Source: an uncultured Sutterellaceae bacterium
Lineage (GTDB): Bacteria; Pseudomonadota; Gammaproteobacteria; Burkholderiales; Burkholderiaceae_F
Direction: 5' to 3'
Assembly (NCBI GenBank): GCA_947253615.1
Contig: CAMYAA010000072.1
Coordinates: 1-6,052, forward strand
Length of the DNA stretch: 6,052 nucleotides
Positions 1-5,969 of the stretch are shown one piece after another. How positions within the stretch are numbered: the first letter of the stretch is position 1; each line of letters opens with the position of its first letter. Below the pieces are notes generated by a model. That model saw only the letters and a program-made list of their open reading frames with translations. It was not told the origin of the DNA and did not search any database. A program made the position numbers and the translations under genes.

Positions 1-48
1 TCTACACACTGCATATCGTCGGCAGCGTCAGATGTGTATAAGAGACAG
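1..48 (+). other. Illumina Nextera adapter contamination at contig end
   Basis: This stretch is library adapter, not genome. Bases 1-7 (TCTACAC) match the end of the P5 flow-cell primer, 8-15 (ACTGCATA) sit where the i5 index belongs and match a known Nextera i5 index, 16-29 match the read-1 transposase adapter, and 30-48 are the 19-base Tn5 mosaic end AGATGTGTATAAGAGACAG. Translated on the minus strand it adds a spurious tail (VSYTHLTLPTICSV) and a spurious stop (2-4) to the adhesin. Genomic sequence starts at about base 49. Confidence 0.98.
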
Positions 49-49
49 G

Positions 50-1780
50 GGTTAACGTCTGACTAAAGGTAGCGTACGTAGCGATAGCTTGACTGCCGAG
101 GGTATTACCGAGCGGCGTCGGTCGTTTGGGATCGTCGATCTTGTTAACGGACGTGATACGCCATTGCTTCTTGAACTCCTTTTTCTTGTTAGTCGAGTTC
201 TCTTTTACAACGTTAAAGTGATGCCATTGGAGGCCATCAGCGATATCCGGCACAGCAAAGACACCAGTGTTGTTATCCTGAGCTTCGTAGGCGATGACTT
301 CAGCTTTAAGCTTGTTCGGGTCCTTTTTGACTTCGTCACTGAGGTTAATCCACTGGGTGCCAGTGAACTTGCCGTGGATTTGAATGCTCTTGCTGCTTTG
401 GACGGTGAAGTTACCGTGCTGACCATCAAGGTCCATGACTTTGAGGTCATGATTGACCACGACATTACCGCCATTAACGGTTAAGTGACGGATATGCGAT
501 TCGCCAGCAAGCGTTAACGTTGCTTTATTGGCAACAGTCGCATGGATCGTGGCACGATCGGGTTCGTCTTCTTCGGTGTGAGCCGCAGCATGTTCATCGG
601 GCATTGAGTGATCTACAGCCGTAATTAATGCTGAAACATCCTTGCCGTCAATATTGAAGTTAACGTTGGCATCATTGGCTGCGCGAATTAAACCAACGAA
701 ACGAGAGCCAGCTTTGGTCAAGTTGACGTTGATCGTACTTTCGTTCTCAGCAAATACTCCACCACGAATGTTTACCACAGAGTCTTTTTTCGTATTGACA
801 TTGATAGTGGCCGAACGTAAAGAGCTATAAAGTGCTGTATAAGCATCGCTAGGACTTGTTGCAACTTCAATATCAGTGTATGGGTGATGACCTTCTTCCT
901 CCTCAAGATGGTGCTGCTTCATATTGATATTGACCGGACCATTAAGGTTGAGCGTAGCCTTCTGCTCGCTCCAACGGTGATTGTCTTTGGTATTAACGAC
1001 AAACCCAGCGTTACTAGTTACGCCCTTATTAAAGTTGATCGTCGTTGTGGACGGACCTTCACTAGAAAGCTTTAAAGCGTAAGAGGGATCCTTTTTTGTT
1101 GGTTTAACGTTAATCGTGACTGGGGCATTAAACGTTTGGGTTACGTGGCCATCCATGTTTTCAATGTTGATGGCGCTTGACTGCTTTTCGCCTTTGACAG
1201 TCAAGGTAACGTCTTTATCAAAATGCTGATCGGCCGTTGCGCCATCAAAGACGTGCAAGGAGAGGGCATGAGCTGCACCTTGTGTATTGATAACCTCAAT
1301 AGCTGTTTTTCCTTTTACCCATAAGTTGCTCTTGGAGGTGTCCAGCGCAACGTTGAGGGCGTCTTTGATGAGCTTATGGATACGGATGCCGTACAAAATT
1401 GGGGCGTCAGGACGCGTCAACATTTCATTGTTGAAGACTTTAGAATCGAAGCTATCCGCTAATAATTTAATGTCGTTGTATGTTTCACTAGTTAAGTGAG
1501 CAATGTCTGCAATTGCTGCCATGTCCTTGTTTTCCTCAGAATAGAGGAACGACAAGTTCTCATAAACACGTCGAGCGGTGTCGATCTTATTACGTTCCTG
1601 CTCGGTAATATTTCGTTCGCCCGTAAAGGTGTAAATACCCGTACTCGGATAGCTACCCTTAGAGTTAATAATTACGTTTAGGTCACCTGTTTCAACGGTG
1701 CTTTGACTGCCTTTGGTAGCTTGCTGGTAAATGCCGTTAGCCTGGCTTTCAGGACCTTGGCCTTTAATAGAGATGTTCGT
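50..1780 (-). CDS. Autotransporter adhesin passenger, 3' portion (frameshifted from the 5' portion, C-terminus missing)
   Basis: This is the downstream part of a secreted or surface autotransporter passenger. The frame is open from just after an A8 tract (1780-1787) to the adapter junction, about 577 genuine codons with no stop. A gene caller would start it at TTG 1555, but codons upstream of that continue the same protein, beginning TNISIKGQG, so 1555 is not a real start. The sequence is rich in short alternating beta strands (TINVN, VNINMK, ATLNLNG, TLTVKG), typical of a right-handed beta-helix passenger. A segment encoded by about 1624-1331 looks alpha-helical and interrupts this pattern. 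Two loops are rich in His and Asp/Glu (884-916 and 557-613). The last part (WRITSV at about 163-146, then PTPLGNTLG and ATYATFSQ) resembles the passenger end and linker before a translocator barrel. The 12-strand barrel itself is not present because the contig ends. Adhesin as opposed to another passenger role is inferred from fold type only. Confidence 0.8.
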
Positions 1781-2528
1781 TTTTTTTCGTATATAGGGCT
1801 ACTTTACTGTCAAGATCACCAGATACATTTACACCCTGGAGGAGGTTGTCAACGGAATGATCCTTGTTGAACACCTTGCTATAGAGTTTGTCCTTAACGG
1901 TCGTAGTAATGTTTGCTTGACTGGATCCTTTCAGGATTAAACCGCCAGCAAGCACAGGCTTCTGATTGTTACCACTGGGGTTCGTTTCAATCGTAACACC
2001 GAGCGTTTTTTCAAAGATAACCGTGTATTTTTGGGGTTTGTTGTTATTTAACTTACCGTCTAAAGCAACAAGCACACCGGAAGCTGCAATGTTATCTTCT
2101 AATACATTCTTCCCTTTGAAGGCGCTACTTCCATTATTAACAGTAACGCTCACGTCGGACGTAAACGTCGTTGAACCATTTACTGTTTTTCCGTTTGCAT
2201 TAACCGCAGCAAGTCCGTGGTATTGCTTGCGCTGGGATTCTTTGCCATCCCCATTAAGTTTGATCGTTAAGCTAGGTGTGGCTTGAACCCTTTCGTTGCC
2301 ACCAAATCCCATAGCAACAAGACCTTTGTCACTGTTGCTATTGAGAGTGCCGTTTCCTTTAAGAGTTGATTCTGCTTTTGAAAGAACAACCTTACCGTCG
2401 TTGATATTGGCCAGCGTGATGGTTGATTTACTGAGCTCAGCATTCTGAGCATTAGCCGCCATGACAGACATGGCAAAAGACAAAGCGAGGATGAGAGGTT
2501 TCTTCTTTTTCATCATGGGTTTTTTCAT
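1764..2528 (-). CDS. Autotransporter adhesin passenger, 5' portion with signal peptide (ends early at a frameshift)
   Basis: This is the N-terminal part of the same passenger. I chose ATG 2528 because it opens a classic Sec signal peptide: a lysine-rich n-region (MKKPMMKKKK), a hydrophobic core (PLILALSFAMSVM) and a likely cleavage site after ANA (residue 27). ATG 2516 and 2513 are in-frame alternatives; ATG 2609 would add 27 residues translated from the leader element and is unlikely. A purine run GAGGGG (2545-2540) ends 11 nt before ATG 2528. After the signal the protein has beta-rich, Asn/Gly/Ser/Thr-rich repeats (TLKGNGTLNS, SLTIKLNG, VSVTVNNG) like the downstream part. At the A8 tract the frame runs into NEHLY and a stop at 1766-1764. 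Removing one A joins it to the next frame as ...ALYTKKTNISIKG..., which continues smoothly. The intact passenger would be at least 826 residues. The product as written would be a secreted fragment of about 254 residues with no barrel. Confidence 0.82.
   Translation of the reverse strand: MKKPMMKKKKPLILALSFAMSVMAANAQNAELSKSTITLANINDGKVVLSKAESTLKGNGTLNSNSDKGLVAMGFGGNERVQATPSLTIKLNGDGKESQRKQYHGLAAVNANGKTVNGSTTFTSDVSVTVNNGSSAFKGKNVLEDNIAASGVLVALDGKLNNNKPQKYTVIFEKTLGVTIETNPSGNNQKPVLAGGLILKGSSQANITTTVKDKLYSKVFNKDHSVDNLLQGVNVSGDLDSKVALYTKKNEHLY
1780..1787 (-). repeat. A8 homopolymer at the adhesin frameshift
   Basis: Eight A on the coding (minus) strand, in the context ACG-A8-CG. With seven A the codons read T-K-K-T-N-I-S and the two adhesin portions form one open frame; with eight the frame stops 17 bases past the tract. 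Such tracts are typical sites of slipped-strand mispairing in surface-protein genes. A PCR or assembly error is the alternative. Confidence 0.85.
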
Positions 2529-2539
2529 AGGTGAGTTCG

Positions 2540-2571
2540 CCCCTCGGATTGACACTAAGGTCGCTCCGATA
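2540..2571 (-). promoter_or_regulatory. Hairpin leader element A upstream of the adhesin
   Basis: Read on the minus strand, this 32-nt element starts TATCGGAG and ends ATCCGAGGGG. TCGGA (2569-2565) can pair with TCCGA (2548-2544), and inside it GAC (2562-2560) can pair with GTC (2553-2551). The 3' arm runs straight into the GAGGGG that could serve as the Shine-Dalgarno of ATG 2528, so folding could affect ribosome access. A related copy lies at 2857-2891. The octamer ACTCAAAC (2582-2575) lies just upstream, and the same octamer lies upstream of the other copy. I do not recognise it as a named riboswitch class; it could equally be a protein-binding DNA site. Confidence 0.5.
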
Positions 2572-2616
2572 GACGTTTGAGTAGATAAGGGGGTGGTGAG
2601 CCCGAACATCGTTCTG

Positions 2617-2835
2617 TTAAGAACGTTGCGTTAGACGGGCAGGATCTTGGGGCATGACCCCTTGGGCATAGAGCAACCCAAGCGGACACGCCAAAGGATC
2701 ACGTTGAAGCACATCAACAAGCTTGTCGTTGAAGTCCTCAGCGTGGGTAGTTGAAACCAAAAGAAGGTCGGCCGAATTGTGAGCGGAGTGCACCAAAGGT
2801 TTGGCACAACCCCAAGGGTTTTTAGCATTCATCAT
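2617..2835 (-). CDS. Small hypothetical protein (72 aa)
   Basis: A 72-codon ORF starting at ATGATG and ending just upstream of the adhesin. I do not recognise the protein. It begins MMNAKNPWGCAKPL, has no signal peptide or obvious membrane segment, has two cysteines, and its middle (FNDKLVDVLQRDPLACPLG) could form an amphipathic helix. Codon choice (CGT, CTT, CAA, GCC, GAT) resembles that of the helicase gene, which favours real coding. Against it, there is no good ribosome binding site close to the ATG: the only purine run, GAGGGG, ends 21 nt upstream and an A8 tract lies between. The stop is 88 bases before the adhesin's ATG, so the two may share a transcript. It could be a leader-type small protein, a remnant of a longer gene, or non-coding sequence within the adhesin leader. 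Confidence 0.45.
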   Translation of the reverse strand: MMNAKNPWGCAKPLVHSAHNSADLLLVSTTHAEDFNDKLVDVLQRDPLACPLGLLYAQGVMPQDPARLTQRS

Positions 2836-2837
2836 CG

Positions 2838-2845
2838 TTTTTTTT
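2838..2845 (-). repeat. A8 homopolymer just upstream of the 72-aa ORF
   Basis: Eight A on the minus strand, two bases before ATG 2835, between the GAGGGG run of leader element B and the start codon. Length change here would alter the leader-to-start spacing without touching the coding frame. Confidence 0.7.
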
Positions 2846-2856
2846 GAGTAGAGGTA

Positions 2857-2891
2857 CCCCTCGGATAGCCCACACCTGGGTCTCTCCGATA
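2857..2891 (-). promoter_or_regulatory. Hairpin leader element B upstream of the 72-aa ORF
   Basis: A second copy of the element found before the adhesin. On the minus strand it shares TATCGGAG, GACC, GTGT and ATCCGAGGGG with copy A, in the same order and nearly the same spacing. The outer arms TCGGA and TCCGA are identical, but the inner hairpin is different and stronger: CCCA-GGTG-TGGG, extended by AG/CT across a bulged A. Keeping the pairing with different inner bases is what a selected structure would show. After the GAGGGG run, a second possible pairing GAGG-GGTA-CCTC (2862-2851) exists. Function is unknown. Confidence 0.5.
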
Positions 2892-2912
2892 AGCGAGTCG
2901 CATTAAAAATGT

Positions 2913-2923
2913 TTGAGTCTCAA
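2913..2923. other. Perfect 11-bp palindrome, possible operator
   Basis: TTGAG-T-CTCAA, with the two 5-bp arms perfectly inverted about one base. It lies 22 bp upstream of leader element B in the spacer where the minus-strand promoter should be, next to a TTTAAT hexamer (minus, 2907-2902) that resembles a -10 box. No convincing -35 box accompanies it. It is short enough to be chance. Confidence 0.25.
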
Positions 2924-2988
2924 CGAAGGTTTAAAAAACACTCGTGAGAAAAAAGCATTTGGGGGTCAAAGCAGCCACAACGTTTGAT

Positions 2989-3154
2989 CGCTGCGCACGC
3001 TAAGACAGCGGCATTCCTCAAAAAAAACAGAAGCTAAAGTCACCGCTCGATGGCCAGTAGACTGACAGCCGGTTGTCCTCAGAGTGAGGCGGTCTGTCGA
3101 TAGGTTCTGTTGTTAAACATCCTTCTAAACAGAAGGGCCTAAAACAAAAATAGG
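2989..3154. other. Hairpin-rich non-coding segment, possible structured RNA
   Basis: Four inverted repeats lie in 166 bases with no credible ORF. First, CGCTG 2989-2993 with CAGCG 3006-3010. Second and strongest, GACAG-CCG (3064-3071) with CGG-CTGTC (3090-3098, one bulged T), enclosing CCTC-AGAGT-GAGG (3077-3089), giving 12 pairs in one long stem. Third, CCTTCT-AAAC-AGAAGG (3121-3136), a perfect 6-bp stem with a 4-base loop. Fourth, CCTA 3138-3141 with TAGG 3151-3154. An A8 run at 3020-3027 reads as T8 on the minus strand after the main stem, but about 36 bases separate them, so it is not a standard terminator. I could not match this to tmRNA, 6S, SRP or RNase P RNA. Either strand could be transcribed. 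Confidence 0.35.
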
Positions 3155-3159
3155 TCGCA

Positions 3160-3623
3160 ATCTCATGTAACAACACGCATTGACGTTCTGCAATTCGTGC
3201 TTGAAAAAATGAAAATACAAACCTGGTCTGGGATTGTAATTAACTTTAAGTCTTTTGTCGTAGATGGTTTACATTTTGAAAAACTTGTTAACGGCTCTCA
3301 AGGTCATTCCCAAATTTCAAAACATCATCCGTCTAGATTAGCCGTCATTCTTGATGTTTGAGAGCGTAGGGGAGTTTGCAGAGGCTGGTATAAAAAGCAA
3401 TACGGAACGAAATTCCATATTGGAAATGCCCGATTTTTGTGTTTTCAAATTTATCGAGAAAGGTATTGTCTTTAAAAGTTGAAGGGGTGTAACTCTTCGA
3501 AATATGGGTTCATCACCAATCAAAAGACAGTCGAGGCAACGTGCGTGTTCTATTGGCCTGAGGTCGGTTATTTAGATCAGTTAACATTGAAGGTATTTAA
3601 TGACTGACCATCCCTAGCTCAGC
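3160..3623. other. AT-rich spacer upstream of the helicase, no gene identified
   Basis: This is the rest of the divergent spacer. It should hold the helicase promoter, but no pair of good -35 and -10 boxes is visible. The best single candidate is an extended -10 on the plus strand (TGG-TATAAA, 3386-3394), about 240 bases before ATG 3637 and lacking a -35. A minus-strand open stretch at about 3338-3574 has no ATG start, no ribosome binding site and no recognisable domain, so I do not call it a gene. Base composition is more AT-rich than in the flanking genes. Confidence 0.4.
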
Positions 3624-3627
3624 AGGA
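3624..3627 (+). promoter_or_regulatory. Ribosome binding site for the original helicase start
   Basis: AGGA ends 9 nt before ATG 3637, a normal Shine-Dalgarno spacing. It marks ATG 3637, not GTG 3715, as the evolved start of the helicase, even though a stop codon now follows at codon 14. Confidence 0.55.
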
Positions 3628-3636
3628 TATTTGTTG

Positions 3637-3678
3637 ATGTCTACCTTCTCTTCCGACCCCTCGCCCAAGGCTGAGTAA
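3637..3678 (+). pseudogene. Original N-terminus of the RecD2 helicase, ended by in-frame TAA at codon 14
   Basis: ATG 3637 is in the same frame as the helicase and has a well-placed AGGA. It reads MSTFSSDPSPKAE and then TAA at 3676-3678. Past the stop the frame continues KTFESLSGLVER straight into VTYHNEQNG. The stretch SGLVER before VTYHN fits the usual start of this helicase family (a short lead, then a V-E-R-V-T/I-x-H-N type strand), so the protein originally ran through this point. A single C-to-T change (CAA to TAA) would explain the stop. It may be a real mutation, a sequencing error, or a leader ORF with re-initiation downstream. Confidence 0.55.
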
Positions 3679-3714
3679 AAAACTTTTGAATCCCTCAGTG
3701 GGCTCGTTGAACGT

Positions 3715-5892
3715 GTGACCTATCACAACGAGCAAAATGGCTATTGTGTTCTGAGGCTCAAAGTGAAAGGGGAGCGAGATCTTGTGACATGTCTGGGCTA
3801 TACGCCTACGGTCACGCCAGGCGAATACGCCACGGCTTCGGGCGAATGGATTGTTGATAAAGAGTATGGTCGTCAGTTTCGCGCTCAATTTCTTCGCATT
3901 CATGCGCCAACCACGCTTCATGGGATTGAAAAGTATCTAGGCTCCGGTATGGTAAAGGGCATTGGCCCCTTTTGTGCCCAAACCCTTGTGAAGGCGTTTG
4001 GTACAGAAGTTTTCGACGTGATCGAACACGCGCCAGAACGTTTGAAAGGCTTAAAAGGGATTGGCCCTAAACGCATTGCCAAAATCACGTCCGGTTGGGC
4101 CGATCAAAAGGTCATTCGCGAAATCATGGTCTTTTTGCATAGCCATGGCGTGAGTACCTCTAAATCGGTCCGTATCTATAAGTGTTACGGTCAAGACGCC
4201 GTCAAGATTGTTAAAGAAAATCCGTATCGATTAGCGAAAGACATTCGGGGCATTGGTTTCAAGTCCGCGGACACTATTGCTCAAAATATCGGGATCGAAT
4301 CCACGTCCTCCATTCGTGCACGAGCCGGTGTGGCTTATGCGCTCTCGGAGGCTTCGAGTAATCAAGGTCATTGTTATCTCGATCGTAAAACCTTAGTGAG
4401 CCAAGCCTCGGAACTGCTTGAGATTCCCGAAGAAATCATTTCAGCCGCTATTGATCACGAAATTTCCGAAGGGGAATTAATTGAAGCGGACTTTCCGCAA
4501 CCCAATAGCGTTTACCTAGCGTCGTTATATCACTCGGAAAAAAGCATTGCTGAGAAACTCATTGCGCTTACGAAGAGTTTCCCGCCATGGCCTCAGATTG
4601 ATTCCGCCAAGGCACTTCCTTGGGTCGAGCAAAAGCTCGGTTTGACGTTAGCTGAGAGTCAACGTCAAGCGGTGGCCGCCGCATTATCTTCGAAAGTTAT
4701 GGTGATCACTGGGGGTCCGGGCGTGGGTAAGACCACGATCGTGAAGGCGATTCTGACGATTCTTCAAGCCAAGAACGTCAAGATTACACTTTGCGCACCG
4801 ACGGGTCGTGCGGCCAAACGTTTAACCGAATCCTCGGGCATGGAAGCAAAGACCATTCATCGCTTGTTGGAAATTGATCCAGCCAGTATGACGTTTAAAC
4901 GCAACGAAGAGCATCCTCTTGAAACCGACTTGTTAGTGGTGGACGAATGCTCCATGGTCGACATTCCTCTAGCGAATAATCTCATCAAGGCGATTGATCG
5001 CGCCTCAGCCGTTATCTTCGTGGGTGACGTCGATCAGTTGCCCTCAGTGGCCCCGGGCGCCTTTTTGACCGACTTAATTGACTCGAACACGGTTCCTGTT
5101 ATTCCTTTAACGGAGGTTTTCCGTCAAGCTGCGTCCTCTTGGATCATTAAGGCCGCGCATCAAATCAATCGAGGCCAGATGCCCACGTTCCCAACGAAAG
5201 AAGATCGTGGGGACTGCTATTTCCTATCGGTTGAAGACCCTGAGCAACTTCCTCAAGTGATCTCAACCTTGGTCAAAGAGCGTCTCCCCAAAGCTTATAA
5301 CGTCAATCCCATTGAGGATATTCAGGTGCTTTGTCCGATGAATCGCGGCGGTACAGGGGCGAGGGCATTAAATACGCAATTGCAAAACGCGTTAAATCCC
5401 CCCAACGCGTCGAGCGTCACGAAGTTTGGCACGCAGTACTCGGTCGGCGACAAGGTGATGCAAATCGAAAACAACTATGATCGTGACGTTTTTAATGGCG
5501 ACATCGGCTTTGTGACACGACTTGATGATGAAGAAGATGAATTGACGGTGGATTTTGACGGGCGCTCGGTTGTGTACCCGTACGGGAAATTTGACGAGTT
5601 AGTACTTTGTTATGCTACGACCATTCACAAGTCTCAGGGGAGTGAGTGTCCGATAGTGGTATTGCCAGTCACGATGCAGCACTATGTGATGCTCAAACGC
5701 AATTTTATCTATACGGGCGTGACTCGTGGTAAAAAACTCGTTGTACTGGTTGGGCAAAAGAAAGCTTTGGCCATGGCCGTTCGTGGAAAGCAAACGCTTC
5801 TTCGAAATACCGGGTTAAAGGTTTGGTTGGATGCTTATATGCGTCCGAAAGACGGCTTTAATGCGTTAATCCGACGACCGCTCAATGGCTAA
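3715..5892 (+). CDS. recD2: ATP-dependent RecD2-like (RecD/TraA family) DNA helicase
   Basis: A superfamily 1B 5'-to-3' DNA helicase of the RecD2 type, which acts in DNA repair or recombination without RecB and RecC. From GTG 3715 the product is 725 residues, close to the family norm of 700-800. Residues 1-60 form the N-terminal beta domain (TYHNEQNGYCVLRLKVKG, then GEWIVDKEYGRQF). Helix-hairpin-helix elements follow: GSGMVKGIGP (76-85), LKGLKGIGPKR (110-120) and IRGIGFKSAD (177-186). The motor is complete: Walker A GGPGVGKTT (333-341), Walker B VVDECS (408-413), motif III GDVDQLPSV (437-445), motif IV EVFRQA (467-472), motif V TIHKSQGSE (636-644) and arginine-finger motif VI YTGVTRGKK (666-674). 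GTG 3715 is only the first usable start after the TAA at 3676. Family sequence continues upstream (SLSGLVER), so the called protein lacks at least 12 residues and starts inside its first strand. No clear terminator follows the stop. The family assignment is certain; expression as written is not. Confidence 0.95.
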   Translation: MTYHNEQNGYCVLRLKVKGERDLVTCLGYTPTVTPGEYATASGEWIVDKEYGRQFRAQFLRIHAPTTLHGIEKYLGSGMVKGIGPFCAQTLVKAFGTEVFDVIEHAPERLKGLKGIGPKRIAKITSGWADQKVIREIMVFLHSHGVSTSKSVRIYKCYGQDAVKIVKENPYRLAKDIRGIGFKSADTIAQNIGIESTSSIRARAGVAYALSEASSNQGHCYLDRKTLVSQASELLEIPEEIISAAIDHEISEGELIEADFPQPNSVYLASLYHSEKSIAEKLIALTKSFPPWPQIDSAKALPWVEQKLGLTLAESQRQAVAAALSSKVMVITGGPGVGKTTIVKAILTILQAKNVKITLCAPTGRAAKRLTESSGMEAKTIHRLLEIDPASMTFKRNEEHPLETDLLVVDECSMVDIPLANNLIKAIDRASAVIFVGDVDQLPSVAPGAFLTDLIDSNTVPVIPLTEVFRQAASSWIIKAAHQINRGQMPTFPTKEDRGDCYFLSVEDPEQLPQVISTLVKERLPKAYNVNPIEDIQVLCPMNRGGTGARALNTQLQNALNPPNASSVTKFGTQYSVGDKVMQIENNYDRDVFNGDIGFVTRLDDEEDELTVDFDGRSVVYPYGKFDELVLCYATTIHKSQGSECPIVVLPVTMQHYVMLKRNFIYTGVTRGKKLVVLVGQKKALAMAVRGKQTLLRNTGLKVWLDAYMRPKDGFNALIRRPLNG

Positions 5893-5969
5893 GGTGCTAG
5901 ATCAACGCTAGGCCTATTTTGGTGTATCTATCACACTGCATTTCATGCATCGTCCCCCTCTCTTATAAA
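5893..5969. other. Short spacer after the helicase with a small stem-loop
   Basis: The spacer holds one perfect 5-bp inverted repeat, TGCAT-TTC-ATGCA (5937-5949), followed by a pyrimidine-rich run rather than a T run. It could be a weak bidirectional terminator between converging genes, but it lacks the GC stem and U tract of an intrinsic terminator. Confidence 0.25.

Noticed and set aside
30..48. Tn5 mosaic end as evidence of a natural transposon
   Set aside because: The flanking primer and index sequence show it is library adapter, not a biological insertion.
89..484. 131-codon plus-strand ORF
   Set aside because: It is the antisense shadow of the adhesin, which has a coherent beta-helix sequence on the other strand; this frame shows no domain.
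2529..2609. Upstream start ATG 2609 for the adhesin
   Set aside because: It would translate leader element A and put 27 non-signal residues before a perfect signal peptide.
2808..2823. AACCC-CAA-GGGTT followed by T on the plus strand, as a terminator
   Set aside because: Short stem, no plus-strand gene upstream, and it lies inside the 72-aa ORF.
2631..2828. 65-codon minus-strand ORF in another frame of the 72-aa ORF
   Set aside because: Overlaps the better-supported frame and has rare-looking codon use and no ribosome binding site.
3180..3208. TTGACG as a -35 box for the helicase
   Set aside because: No -10-like hexamer lies 16-18 bases downstream; only an A run is present.
3338..3523. 61-codon minus-strand ORF with a TTG start
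   Set aside because: No ribosome binding site, no recognisable domain, and located in AT-rich spacer where such open stretches occur by chance.
3619..3921. 100-codon minus-strand ORF
   Set aside because: Antisense to the start of the helicase gene, whose family sequence is unmistakable.
5913..5934. CTAG repeats after the helicase as a terminator
   Set aside because: Only four self-complementary bases pair and no T run follows.
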